DNA of 48,619 bases from an uncultured Anaerolineae bacterium (GCA_937922795.1 CALAJK010000066.1:1-48619), one strand, 5' to 3'. Shown: positions 34,688-43,486, numbered from the stretch's first letter. The notes: generated from the sequence alone by a model not told the origin. Numbers and translations: made by a program.

Positions 34688-36172
34688 CTACATCCCTGGC
34701 GCGGGACTGATGCGGAACGTATAAGCCGGGGAGGGAGCAAGGCGCGTCATCGGCGGGATCATGATCGTCGTCCCCTCAGCCGTGACCTCGTAGCTGAGAC
34801 CATCGCGAACGCCAAGCATATCAACCGTCGCGCCTTCATCCACTGACAAACCTTCAATTGTGATCGACTCGCCAGCCAGGGGCGTGATCAGGATGGCATA
34901 CAGTGTGGAACCATCCCCACTGCGCGTGTAGCGGATTTCGCCGCCCGCGCTGGTGGATGCTTCAGCAGTCATATAAGGGCGCGTGCCGAAGATCGCTTCA
35001 CCATTAACATCCAGCCAAGCTCCGAACTGATTGAGCACGCTGCTGTAAACTTCCGGGATCGAGCCGTCGGCACGTGGGCCAATATTGAGCAGGAGATTGC
35101 CATTCTTGCTGACGATATCAACGAACGAGTCGACTAGCTCATCCGCCGTGATCACATTTTCTTCGCTATCAAGCTGATTGTAGCCGAACGAGTAGCCCAT
35201 GCCGCGCGTCGATTCCCAAACCTGTTCGGAGATCGCTTCCTGCTCGGTATATTCAGCCGTATAGAACGTGTTGTGGAAGGCTTCACGCGGCTGCCCCAGC
35301 GCGAATCGATCATTGACCGTGCCATCCGGATTGCTGTTGAAGTAATCGGCGAACATTTCATAGATACCTGTCTGACCAACCATGGGGAAGCCGAGATCAT
35401 TCCAGAGCACATCGGGCTGATAGCGCTCGATCAGCTCACGCCAGTGCGTGAGCGCGTAATCCGCATACGGCTGATCCTGCGGAATGGCGGCGATCAGCGT
35501 ATTGAAATCGACGATCGTTGGATGCTGGAACGTCCAGTCGATGCCGCCGGAGTAATAAGTGCCAAAACGCATCCCCTCCGCGCGCACCGCTGCGGCTAGT
35601 TCGCCAACCAGATCGCGCTCGCTGTTCCAGCCGTCGCGGTTCGGGTTCGGGTGCTCACTCGGCCACAGCAGGAAACCATCATGATGTTTGGTGGTAATGA
35701 CGACGTAGCGCGCGCCCACATCAGCGAACAACTGCGCCCATTCCGCTGGATTCCAGTTCTGAACCGCTTCGTTGAACAGCGGCACAAAATCTTCATAGCC
35801 GAAATCAGCCCCGTAAGTTTCGGCATGATAGGCCGCCGTCTCGCTGTCGGGAACCAGCAGCGAATTCCAGTACCATTCCGCATACGGGTTGTGGGCGAAC
35901 CAGTATTCCCAGCCCGGCTGACCGTCGGGCGTGGCGTGCTCAGCCAGCACTTCATCCAGCTCGCCGGTGAGCGGCGCCCAACCGGGCACGGAATATATCC
36001 CCCAGTGGATGAAGATGCCGAGCTTAGCATCGCGGAACCATTCAGGCGTTTCCCGACTGTTGAGCGACTCGAGCGTTGGGGCGAACTGGTCAGATGAATC
36101 CTGAGCCAGCGCACTGCCGATAAAGATCATCATAACAAGCGTTAGAACGGCCAGTAAGCGGTAATGCTTCAT
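34688..36172 (-). CDS. secreted alpha-L-fucosidase, GH29
   Basis: Retaining exo-glycosidase of 494 residues that releases L-fucose from glycans. A signal peptide (MKHYRLLAVLTLVMMIFIGS, cleavage near ALAQ) sends it out of the cytoplasm. Motifs: FIHWGIYSVPGW (~54-65), TTKHHDGFLLW (~160-170) and DVLWNDLGFP, where Asp259 aligns with the GH29 nucleophile. SKNGNLLLNIGPRADGSIP is another family signature. The last ~90 residues form a beta-sandwich-like domain. ATG 36172 follows GGGGGA; the longer frame upstream lacks a signal and is rejected. It lies downstream of a ribose-type ABC importer, which would take up the released sugar. Confidence 0.93.
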   Translation of the reverse strand: MKHYRLLAVLTLVMMIFIGSALAQDSSDQFAPTLESLNSRETPEWFRDAKLGIFIHWGIYSVPGWAPLTGELDEVLAEHATPDGQPGWEYWFAHNPYAEWYWNSLLVPDSETAAYHAETYGADFGYEDFVPLFNEAVQNWNPAEWAQLFADVGARYVVITTKHHDGFLLWPSEHPNPNRDGWNSERDLVGELAAAVRAEGMRFGTYYSGGIDWTFQHPTIVDFNTLIAAIPQDQPYADYALTHWRELIERYQPDVLWNDLGFPMVGQTGIYEMFADYFNSNPDGTVNDRFALGQPREAFHNTFYTAEYTEQEAISEQVWESTRGMGYSFGYNQLDSEENVITADELVDSFVDIVSKNGNLLLNIGPRADGSIPEVYSSVLNQFGAWLDVNGEAIFGTRPYMTAEASTSAGGEIRYTRSGDGSTLYAILITPLAGESITIEGLSVDEGATVDMLGVRDGLSYEVTAEGTTIMIPPMTRLAPSPAYTFRISPAPGM

Positions 36173-36241
36173 CGAAACAATCCCCCGTGTGATGTAATAG
36201 AAAACTGACACTTGTAAATTTAACCCCATATGATCATTACA

Positions 36242-36264
36242 ATAACATAACATGATAACATGAT
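36242..36264. repeat. eight-base direct repeats upstream of the fucosidase gene
   Basis: ATAACATG repeats at 36247 and 36255, with a partial copy at 36242, in an unusually AT-rich stretch 70-95 bases before the fucosidase start; ATGATCAT lies beside it. This may be a regulator site or an AT-rich promoter upstream element. The rest of 36173-36452 has no gene. Confidence 0.5.
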
Positions 36265-36408
36265 GATCGCGCGCCTGAGCAAGCCATACCGCCGCTTGCG
36301 CAGGCTGCGTCTGCGCTGGGGTGGACGATCGCCAGCGGTGGCATCGCTGCGCTAGGCCATTGCTCATGCTGCATCCCTTTAGCTGGGCAAAGGGGCGCTG
36401 AGAGGCAA

Positions 36409-36436
36409 GGCTGAGGAGAAGGCAATCTCCTCAGCC
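36409..36436 (-). terminator. hairpin after the ribose-type binding protein gene
   Basis: Perfect 11-bp stem GGCTGAGGAGA / TCTCCTCAGCC with a six-base loop, 17 bases beyond the stop. The weak T tract (TTGCCTCTC) suggests partial termination before the fucosidase gene. Confidence 0.6.
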
Positions 36437-36452
36437 TCCGATCTGCGGCGGT

Positions 36453-37598
36453 CTAGCGGAAGCGATCAATCCAGGGGCAGTTGGCCACATGCTCAGGGTC
36501 ATGGAAGCCCAGAGCCACTTCTTCTGTCATGTTCTCCTCAGGACAACCGGACTCAACCATGCCATGCTGGTCGACCCAAGGCTGCCAGTACTTGGGGTTG
36601 ACATACTTGTAGACCAGATCTGGCGAGTAGATCAGCTTCTGGAAAGTAGCATAGGCGGGCTTGATCTCATCTTCGCGGCCTTCCCACCACTTGATGATGA
36701 CGTCGCCGATGATGCGCCCATTGTCCCACGGGTCACGCATGATGCAGCCTAGGACGCGCCCTTCAAGGAGCGCTTCGACTTCTTCCTGGATACAGCCATA
36801 ACCGATGACGCCAACGTTGACACCCAGGTTCTCCACCGCTGCGGCAGCGCCCATCGCTGAAGCGCTGTTGCCACCGAAGATAGTGTGGAGGTCCGGGACG
36901 CCGGTAATCATGGCCGTTGCCAATTCGTTACCCTTAGTGCGCGACCCTTCTGCAAACTCCTCTACAATCTTAATGTCCGGACGGCGCTCAGCCAAAACAT
37001 TGGCAGCGCCAATCAAACGCTCGTCAGCGTAGTCACCGAGGAACAACCTCAGCAGGCCAACGGTTCGGTTCTCTGGCACGAAGTCTGCCAGGAACGCGCC
37101 AACGCGCTCCCCGCCTTCAAGGTGTTCGTAGCCCACATAGCTCATGGCTGGGAACTCATCGGGGTCGAGCATGCCTCGCGGCCCAACGTTGAACCAGATC
37201 AATGGGATGCCTGCGTCTCTAGCCAGCTCGGAAATCGGCGTGTTCAGCAGGAGCTGCGTTGGGTGGATGACGAGAATGTCTGCCCCACCGATGATTGCTT
37301 CACGTGCGAGCTGCAAAAGCCCTTCGTGGTCGCCATGCCCGCCAGCCGCGGTCAGACGCACATCATAGGGCTTCCCATAGCTGGCCAGTCTTTCGCGCAT
37401 GCCGTCGAAAACGTACCAACTATAGTCCGAGACATTCAGAGAAAACGTGATGAACGCGATGCTGATTCGTTCACCCTTGGGCTCGCCTAGATTAGGCAAA
37501 TGCGCCAAACCAGGATGATACTCGCCGTCACCTTGGGCCAGCACGAGCGTTGTACTGGACAGTATTAGGATCGCTAAAATCGCCAAAAGATAACGCAT
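36453..37598 (-). CDS. sugar ABC transporter substrate-binding protein, ribose/RbsB type
   Basis: Exported periplasmic-binding-protein-fold protein of 381 residues. A Sec signal (MRYLLAILAILILSSTTLVLAQ) precedes the mature protein. ISIAFITFSLNVSDYSWYVFDGM and GGADILVIHPTQLLLNTPI are typical of the RbsB/FrcB cluster. The ~60 C-terminal residues (YKYVNPKYWQPW..NCPWIDRF) are longer than in RbsB, with cysteines that may pair. It is the last of the three importer genes. Fucose or a fucosyl sugar is the probable ligand by context only. Confidence 0.9.
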   Translation of the reverse strand: MRYLLAILAILILSSTTLVLAQGDGEYHPGLAHLPNLGEPKGERISIAFITFSLNVSDYSWYVFDGMRERLASYGKPYDVRLTAAGGHGDHEGLLQLAREAIIGGADILVIHPTQLLLNTPISELARDAGIPLIWFNVGPRGMLDPDEFPAMSYVGYEHLEGGERVGAFLADFVPENRTVGLLRLFLGDYADERLIGAANVLAERRPDIKIVEEFAEGSRTKGNELATAMITGVPDLHTIFGGNSASAMGAAAAVENLGVNVGVIGYGCIQEEVEALLEGRVLGCIMRDPWDNGRIIGDVIIKWWEGREDEIKPAYATFQKLIYSPDLVYKYVNPKYWQPWVDQHGMVESGCPEENMTEEVALGFHDPEHVANCPWIDRFR

Positions 37599-37615
37599 TA
37601 CAGACCTCCTTAGTT

Positions 37616-38392
37616 CTAGAAATTTACACTTTCCGGTCTTTGTGTCTTAGCACCAACTATGTAGCTCACCACCTCCTCTTTAGTCGTTTCAGCGGTCCTG
37701 ACGGTCGCAGTCCAGCGACCTGTCTTCAGAGCCGTGATCCGATCGCTAACGGCGAAGACGTCCTCCAGGTTATGACTAATCATGAGGATTGTCACTCCCT
37801 GGGTCTTCAGATGACGGATGAGATCGAGCACCTTGCTCGTCTCCTCAACACCGAGGGCAGCAGTTGGCTCATCCATGATGAGCAGGCGGATTGGATTGTC
37901 AGAATTGAGCGCGCGCCCAATCGCCACACCCTGGCGCTGACCTCCAGACATATAGAAGATACGCTGACGGACATTGGGGATCTTGATCCGCACCCGCTCG
38001 AAAATCTGGAGCGCCTGCCGATACATGAGCGATTGATTGAGAATTGGCAGCGTTTGACTGCCGAGCATTATCCGGCGCTCCTTGCCCAAGAAGAGATTAG
38101 AGACGGCGTCGAAGTCCTCAACCAGCGCTAAGTCCTGGTAAATAACCTCAATCCCTAGGCGTCTGGTTTGGCGCGGGCTGCTAAACTTCACCAACTGGCC
38201 GTCAACGCGGATTTCTCCCGCATCAGGCGTGTAAACGCCGCTCAGAATCTTGATGAGCGTGGACTTGCCCGCACCATTATCCCCAACAAGCGCATGAACT
38301 TCGCCCGGCAGAATATCGAGATCGACGTGATCAAGGGCAGTCACGCCGCCGAAATGCTTGACAATGCCTCTCATGCTGATTATCGGATCCAT
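37616..38392 (-). CDS. sugar ABC transporter ATP-binding protein, single-domain (FrcA-like)
   Basis: ATPase of 258 residues with one nucleotide-binding domain, unlike the double RbsA. Walker A GDNGAGKST, Q-loop IYQDLALVEDF, signature MSGGQRQGVAI, Walker B RLLIMDEPTAAL and ISHNLEDV are present. The ATG at 38392 shares one base with the permease stop (TGATG). The frame extends upstream through the permease gene in another frame, which is spurious. Confidence 0.9.
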   Translation of the reverse strand: MDPIISMRGIVKHFGGVTALDHVDLDILPGEVHALVGDNGAGKSTLIKILSGVYTPDAGEIRVDGQLVKFSSPRQTRRLGIEVIYQDLALVEDFDAVSNLFLGKERRIMLGSQTLPILNQSLMYRQALQIFERVRIKIPNVRQRIFYMSGGQRQGVAIGRALNSDNPIRLLIMDEPTAALGVEETSKVLDLIRHLKTQGVTILMISHNLEDVFAVSDRITALKTGRWTATVRTAETTKEEVVSYIVGAKTQRPESVNF

Positions 38393-39375
38393 CAGCGTGC
38401 CTCTTTGCGTCGTTCCCACGCGGGCAGCGCCACCGAGACGACCAGCAGTATGCCCAGAATGATCATGTACCAGTAGAAGTTGACGCCGCCAATGAGCAGA
38501 CCATTGCGGATCATGGCGATCATCAACGCCCCGGCCACCGTACCCATGACGCTTGCCACGCCCCCGAAGAGCGACGAACCGCCGATTACGACCGCCGCAA
38601 CGGACTGTAACTCGTAGCCGACGGCCAGACTTGACTGCACCGCGTTCAGTCTTCCTAGCAAAATCCAGGCTGCGATGCCGCAAGCAAAACCGCTGATGGC
38701 ATAAGAAAGTGTCTTGTAGCGATAGTAGTTGATGCCCACATACTCGGACGCTTTGCGATTGCCACCGATGGCCAAGATGTAACGACCTAGCAGCGTATAC
38801 TTCATGATGCCAGTCGCAATGACCATGAAAACGAGAAGGATGATCACAGCGGCGGGCAGCCAATCGTTGAAGCGGTAGTTGCCGGCAAAGCGCATGAACG
38901 GGTCAAACCGAGAGATTACCCGCTCCTCAAAGAGCAGATAAGTGAAACCGCGCCACACCTCAAGACCTGCCAGCGTGACGACTAGATCAGGCACGCCCAG
39001 CCGCCCGATTAGAAAGCCGTGCACCGCCCCGATGCAGGTGGCGATCACAACGCCTAGCAGCACAGTCAGTACAGGCGGGATGCTGTAGTCTTTGACGAAT
39101 GTCGCCATGATGCAGGCAGTGAAGGCGACTACCGAACCGACGGACAAATCGATGCCACGGCCGGCGATCACAAAGGTCTGTCCAATCGCCACAATGCCGA
39201 TGATGGCTACGTAGTTCACCAGCTCAATCAGATTGAGGCGGGTCAGAAACATCGGCGATAGAAACGACAAGCCGAGACCGATGAGGACGAGAGCAAGGTA
39301 GATCCCCCCTCTCTGCCACAGCCTAGCTCCACGAACCAGCAGGTCACTTGAATAAATACCTACGCGTACAGTCAA
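38392..39375 (-). CDS. sugar ABC transporter permease, RbsC/FrcC type
   Basis: Membrane permease of 327 residues with eight to ten hydrophobic helices. The signature GQTFVIAGRGIDLSVGSVVA is diagnostic of the ribose-type permease family, as is GGNRKASEYVGINYYRYKT. The start is a TTG preceded by GAGGGA at good distance. It is the first gene of the cluster (permease, ATPase, binding protein, fucosidase), an unusual order because the binding protein normally leads. Transcription starts from the promoter at 39420-39449. Confidence 0.9.
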   Translation of the reverse strand: MTVRVGIYSSDLLVRGARLWQRGGIYLALVLIGLGLSFLSPMFLTRLNLIELVNYVAIIGIVAIGQTFVIAGRGIDLSVGSVVAFTACIMATFVKDYSIPPVLTVLLGVVIATCIGAVHGFLIGRLGVPDLVVTLAGLEVWRGFTYLLFEERVISRFDPFMRFAGNYRFNDWLPAAVIILLVFMVIATGIMKYTLLGRYILAIGGNRKASEYVGINYYRYKTLSYAISGFACGIAAWILLGRLNAVQSSLAVGYELQSVAAVVIGGSSLFGGVASVMGTVAGALMIAMIRNGLLIGGVNFYWYMIILGILLVVSVALPAWERRKEAR

Positions 39376-39419
39376 TGTTCATCCCTCATTTTGTAATGGA
39401 ATAATCATGCTTTTTTGTT

Positions 39420-39449
39420 AATATATCTTATCTGACAGGGACTTGTCAA
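39420..39449 (-). promoter_or_regulatory. promoter of the fucoside-importer cluster with operator palindrome
   Basis: Minus-strand TTGACA (39449-39444), 18-base spacer, TATATT (39425-39420). The -35 is part of an inverted repeat TGACA-GGGACT-TGTCA (39433-39448), a good position for a repressor. The leader is about 40 bases. The bound regulator is not known; IclR, encoded divergently at 39991, is a candidate. Confidence 0.75.
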
Positions 39450-39664
39450 ACTTTTGCCTATCGTTAAATTACATTTCGAAGGGGCGGCGTTTCATATCCA
39501 CAGCAGAGGTTACATATTCAAAATTTGGGTGGGGTGGGTCTGCACAAAGCCACCACAGCTTATTTAGGCGCAGACTCGTGGTTCTACCCGGCCATGCGCA
39601 CGCGCCGGGCGCGCCGCTGTGCCGCGCCAGCTCCAACCAGCCGAGGTTTGAAGGGCTACAAATC

Positions 39665-39907
39665 TCACTCAAAGGCGGCCAGAACGGCGCCGCCGATTAC
39701 TTCGTCAAGATTCGTGAGGGTGGCGCTTGACAGCAGTTTCGACCGCATCGGCTGCGCGCGGCGCCTAACAGGATCATATACCCCACGCCAACGCGCCTGC
39801 TACAGATCGGCCCCGGGCGCGTTGGCGGCGAATGCCGCGGCATGCTCACGCCAGGCCGAGGCCAGTGTGTATGCCTCAATCGCCAAAAACCAGAAAACGT
39901 TTTCCAT
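39665..39907 (-). pseudogene. possible decayed short gene of unknown function
   Basis: One minus-strand frame from an ATG at 39907 reads MENVFWFLAIEAYTLASAW..ADL, meets a TAG (39802-39800), and continues in the same frame with protein-like sequence (LLSSATLTNLDEVIGGAVL) to TGA at 39665. The composition looks coding, but no ribosome site precedes it and no family is recognised. Competing open frames on the plus strand (39443-39730, 39525-39962) are Arg/Ser-rich and less convincing. It could be a gene fragment or non-coding sequence. Confidence 0.35.
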
Positions 39908-39918
39908 TTTATGGAAAA
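39900..39918. promoter_or_regulatory. IclR-type operator candidate
   Basis: TTTTCCAT-TTT-ATGGAAAA is a perfect inverted repeat of 8-bp arms. Its TTCCA/TGGAA half-sites are like those of the IclR binding site. It ends five bases before the -35 of the iclR-type gene. A second perfect palindrome, GAAAACGTTTTC (39893-39904), overlaps its left arm. Confidence 0.6.
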
Positions 39919-39923
39919 TGCGA

Positions 39924-39963
39924 TTGACTCCCCCTGATGGCCATAGTATCGTGCCTAATTAGG
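39924..39963 (+). promoter_or_regulatory. promoter of the IclR-family gene and adjoining palindrome
   Basis: TTGACT (39924-39929), 17-base spacer, TATCGT (39947-39952). The perfect palindrome CCTAATTAGG (39954-39963) covers the expected transcription start and could be a second operator. Confidence 0.6.
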
Positions 39964-39990
39964 AAGAAATAGTGTTTTTGAACGATATTC

Positions 39991-40746
39991 ATGAGCAACA
40001 GCGTCAAACGAACTTTTATGCTCCTGGAACTGCTGGGAAACGCTGACCAAGGCTTAGGGGTTTCGACGCTTGCCCAGCAGAGCCAACTGCCGGTCGGCAC
40101 GACCCATCGCCTGCTCAACACGCTCAAACAACTAGGGTATGTCGAGCAAGACCGGGAAACACACAAATACACGCTGGGACTGCGTTTTCTGAACTTGCGC
40201 GGCGCGATCATCAACCAGCTCAACCTGGCGGCGGTGGCCATGCCGGTGATGAAAGAGCTGATGCAGCGGGTGAATGAGACGGTGCATCTGGCGGTCTTCA
40301 ACGAAGGAGAGATCGTCTATATCGAGCGCGTTGAAGGGCTGCAGACGCAGGGCATGTATACCCGCATCGGCAAACGCGCGCCCGCCCATTCGACCGCCCT
40401 GGGGAAAACCATGCTGGCGTACATGTCAGAGGCGGTAGTTCACCAGGTTGTTGAACGGCGCGGACTTCCCCGCTTCTCACCAACTACCATCACCACTTTA
40501 CCGGAGCTCGTGCGCGAACTGGAAGCCATCCGCTTGCGCGGTTATGCGCTGGACAACGGGGAGACCGGCGAGCCGGTGCGCTGCGTCGCTGCCCCGGTGC
40601 GGGATTATACCGGCCAGGTGATTGCGGCCATCAGCATATCTGGGCCAAAAGAACGCATGCATCCGAGCCGGGACGCCGAATTAGGCGAGGCGGTTTGCCG
40701 CGCCGCCAAACTGATTTCAGCCCGGTTGGGATACTTCCAGTATTGA
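39991..40746 (+). CDS. IclR-family transcriptional regulator
   Basis: Regulator of 251 residues. An N-terminal winged helix (~5-65; GVSTLAQQSQLPVGTTHRLLNTLKQLGYV) is followed by the IclR effector-binding domain (~75-248; GKRAPAHSTALGKTMLAYM, RGYALDNGETGEPVRCVAAPV). These sequences match the family well over the full usual length. It is divergent from the fucoside cluster and lies directly upstream of the dipeptide-family ABC genes in the same direction, so it may control either or both. Operators are proposed at 39900-39918 and 39954-39963. The effector is probably a sugar acid or aldolase substrate, by family habit only. Confidence 0.93.
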   Translation: MSNSVKRTFMLLELLGNADQGLGVSTLAQQSQLPVGTTHRLLNTLKQLGYVEQDRETHKYTLGLRFLNLRGAIINQLNLAAVAMPVMKELMQRVNETVHLAVFNEGEIVYIERVEGLQTQGMYTRIGKRAPAHSTALGKTMLAYMSEAVVHQVVERRGLPRFSPTTITTLPELVRELEAIRLRGYALDNGETGEPVRCVAAPVRDYTGQVIAAISISGPKERMHPSRDAELGEAVCRAAKLISARLGYFQY

Positions 40747-40755
40747 TGTGAATGA

Positions 40756-40779
40756 TGCCGCCGGCTGCCGCGGGCGGCA
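40756..40779 (+). terminator. hairpin after the IclR-family gene
   Basis: TGCCGCC / GGCGGCA 7-bp stem with a ten-base loop, nine bases beyond the stop, followed by CGTGCCTTTGGTCTT. Only a weak T-rich tail. Confidence 0.4.
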
Positions 40780-40881
40780 CGTGCCTTTGGTCTTCAGGGA
40801 GGTGCAGACGGCCCTAGACGAACAGGATCATGCTTTTTCAACTTCTAATCAACTTGAGATATTTGAGAGGTCAAAACGATC

Positions 40882-42450
40882 ATGCCCAAGAAACTGCTGG
40901 TATTGTTGGTGGTAATGCTGCTCTTGGTGGCGCTTGCGCCGGCGGCGGCGCAGGGCGGCGGCACGCTAGTCGGCGCGTTTGACGTCGGCCCCGGCGGCGC
41001 GCCCAAGGCGATCCCGTATTTCGACACGGCCGGCCGCACCTGGCTGTCCAAGATCTGGACGCCGCTGGTGACCTGGAATGCTGACATCAGCGAACTGGAA
41101 CCCCAGCTCGCCAAGGAATGGTCCTCCAATGATGACGCCACGCTGTGGACGTTCAAACTCCGCGACGACGTCAAGTTCCATGATGGTGAGCCCTTCACCG
41201 CGGCCGATGTGGTGTTCTCGCTGAAACTGGCGATAAACCCAGAAGCCGCCACCCAGTTCACCTCCTTCTCCGGCCTAGCCGCTGACTCAGTGGTAGATGT
41301 GCGGGCGGTGGATGATTACACCGTCGAGATCGAACTCAGCCAGCCCAGCCCGCGGCTGCCGTACATCATGGTGTTCCTGTGGATCCTGCCGGAACACGCC
41401 CTGAAAGATGTGAAACCGGCTGAGTATCAAAACAGCCCCTGGTTCTTCACCAATCCGGTCGGCACCGGCCCGTTCATGCATGACGAATACCAGGCCGACC
41501 AGTTCTGGGCTTTGAAGCCGAACCCTTACTACTGGAAGGGCGTCCCCAAACTCAACCGCCTGATCAACCGCTATTTCGCGGATGAGACGGCGGCCATTCT
41601 GGCGCTGGAGAGCGGCGAGATTCAGTTCTCGTATGCCAGCGGCGACGTGGCGCTGCGGCTGGCAGCGGAAGACAAGTACCAAGTCTTCCCCGGCCCATCG
41701 GGCGTGACCAATTACTTCATCTTCAATTACCGCGACCCCATCTTCAAAGATGTGCGCGTGCGCCAGGCGTTCCTGTACGCCATTGACCGTAAAGCGATCA
41801 CGGAAACCGTCCTGCAGGGCACAGCCGAGGTCGTCCCCTGCATTGGCGCCTTCCCCAGCATGTGGCCGGATGCGTCCGAATTGAACGACTACGCCTACAA
41901 CCCCGATCTGGCCCGCCGACTGCTGCAGGAAGCCGGCTGGGACAGCTCGCGCACGGTTGAGATCGTGACCTACTACACCAGCCAGTTCCATCTGGACGCG
42001 ATGGCCGCCCAGCAGGCTTACCTGGCGGACGTGGGCGTCAACATCACCCCGCTGACGCAGGATGTGCCCACCTATAATTCGTACTTCTACACCGGCGAAA
42101 ACTGGGCGATCTCCTACCGCGGCGTAGCCGCCAACGTGGCCAACTTCCCATTCAACTTCTACGTGAAAGGCGGCTTCGAGACCAGCGATCAGATGCCGTT
42201 GATGGGCGAGGAGTTCCCCGAACTCAATGATCTGATCCAGCGGGCGCGCGCCGAAAAGGATGCCGAGAAATACGTCGGCCTGCTCCAGGACATCTGCCGC
42301 TTCCAGAACCAGAATGCGATCGAGGGTTACATGTGGACGGCGACTCGCTACGGCATCGCCTCCAAGAACCTGGTGGACTTCTACTGGTTCCCCGGCCCTG
42401 GCGGTGGCCCATATGAGGATCAGGCTCACCTCTGGAGCGTGAGCGGGTAA
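40882..42450 (+). CDS. dipeptide/oligopeptide-family ABC substrate-binding protein (SBP family 5)
   Basis: Exported binding protein of 522 residues. A Sec signal (MPKKLLVLLVVMLLLVALA, cleavage near AAAQ) has no lipobox. WTFKLRDDVKFHDGEPFTAADVVFSL (~89-114) is the SBP family 5 signature, and VRVRQAFLYAIDRKAI is also diagnostic. Members bind peptides, nickel, sugars or sialic acid (SatA of Haemophilus ducreyi). The ATG is preceded by GAGAGG. Its neighbours, a lyase and aldolase, favour a sugar acid over a peptide, by inference. Confidence 0.92.
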   Translation: MPKKLLVLLVVMLLLVALAPAAAQGGGTLVGAFDVGPGGAPKAIPYFDTAGRTWLSKIWTPLVTWNADISELEPQLAKEWSSNDDATLWTFKLRDDVKFHDGEPFTAADVVFSLKLAINPEAATQFTSFSGLAADSVVDVRAVDDYTVEIELSQPSPRLPYIMVFLWILPEHALKDVKPAEYQNSPWFFTNPVGTGPFMHDEYQADQFWALKPNPYYWKGVPKLNRLINRYFADETAAILALESGEIQFSYASGDVALRLAAEDKYQVFPGPSGVTNYFIFNYRDPIFKDVRVRQAFLYAIDRKAITETVLQGTAEVVPCIGAFPSMWPDASELNDYAYNPDLARRLLQEAGWDSSRTVEIVTYYTSQFHLDAMAAQQAYLADVGVNITPLTQDVPTYNSYFYTGENWAISYRGVAANVANFPFNFYVKGGFETSDQMPLMGEEFPELNDLIQRARAEKDAEKYVGLLQDICRFQNQNAIEGYMWTATRYGIASKNLVDFYWFPGPGGGPYEDQAHLWSVSG

Positions 42451-42529
42451 ACTTCTTCTTGCTCGTTCGATGGGTGTGGGGGACAATCCCTCGCGCCCAT
42501 CGCTGTATCTTGATCACTGGCCGCCGCCT

Positions 42530-43486
42530 ATGCTCAAATACTTGCTGCGCCGCCTGCTGTTAACGGTGCCCGTCCTGATCGCCATCACCTTCATCGTCTT
42601 CGGCCTGACCGAACTGGCGCCGGGCGATGTGGCGGACTATTTCATCAGCCCGGAACTCCAGATGTCCCCGGAGGCGTTGGCAGCGCTGCGCGCCCGCTTC
42701 GGCCTGGATCAGCCGGTGCTGGTGCGTTACGTCAACTGGGTGGGCAACATTCTCCAGGGCGACCTGGGCTACCGCTTCACCGACGGCCAGCCGGTGGGCG
42801 ACGTCATCGCCCGGCGTCTGAGCGCTAGCCTGACCCTGATCGGCGTGGCCATGCTGATCGGGGTCGTCGTGGGCGTGCCGTTGGGCGTTTTTATCGGCCT
42901 ACGCCAGTACTCGTTCTGGGACTTCAGCCTGACCGGCTTCTCATTCCTGGGCATCTCAATGCCCGCGTTCGTCACCGGCATCATCGCCCTGTTCATCTTC
43001 TCGATCCAACTGCGGTGGTTTCCGTCCGGCGGCATCCGCCCGGTAGACCGGGTCCCCACCCTGCTGGATTCGCTGCACCACCTGATGCTGCCCAGCCTGG
43101 TCTTGAGCCTGAACTACATCGCCACCTATATGCGCTACACCCGGTTCAGCATATTAGAAGTCATCCATTCGGACTATGTGCGCACCGCCCGCGCCAAAGG
43201 CCTGGGCGAGCGCTGGGTGACCTGGCGGCACACCGTCCCTAACGCGATCCTGCCGGTGGTGACCGTCGTCGGCTTGAGCATCCCGAACCTGGTGGTAGGC
43301 GCCGTATTCACCGAGACCATCTTTAGCTGGCCGGGCATGGGCACGCTGTACCTGGAGGCGGTCTCCGGGCGCGACATCCCGCTGCTGATGGGGATGAATC
43401 TGGTGATCGCGCTGGTTGTTTTGCTGGGCAATATCCTGACCGATCTCACGTATGCGGTGGTAGACCCGCGGATACGCTATGACTGA
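42530..43486 (+). CDS. ABC transporter permease, DppB/OppB type
   Basis: Inner-membrane permease of 318 residues with six helices. It starts MLKYLLRRLLLTVPVLIAIT, characteristic of DppB, and carries DYVRTARAKGLGERWVTWRH, the EAA-type loop that meets the ATPase. ATG 42530 is chosen because it begins the conserved start; an upstream in-frame ATG at 42470 adds a Pro-rich non-conserved tail. It lies 79 bases after the binding protein gene and overlaps the next permease by eight bases. Confidence 0.92.
   Translation: MLKYLLRRLLLTVPVLIAITFIVFGLTELAPGDVADYFISPELQMSPEALAALRARFGLDQPVLVRYVNWVGNILQGDLGYRFTDGQPVGDVIARRLSASLTLIGVAMLIGVVVGVPLGVFIGLRQYSFWDFSLTGFSFLGISMPAFVTGIIALFIFSIQLRWFPSGGIRPVDRVPTLLDSLHHLMLPSLVLSLNYIATYMRYTRFSILEVIHSDYVRTARAKGLGERWVTWRHTVPNAILPVVTVVGLSIPNLVVGAVFTETIFSWPGMGTLYLEAVSGRDIPLLMGMNLVIALVVLLGNILTDLTYAVVDPRIRYD

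Noticed and set aside
38393..38863. Longer ATPase frame extending into the permease gene
   Set aside because: This is the permease read in another frame; the ATPase domain begins at ATG 38392.
39443..39962. Two plus-strand frames in the region before iclR
   Set aside because: Low-complexity Arg/Ser/Ala sequence without ribosome sites; they overlap promoter elements.
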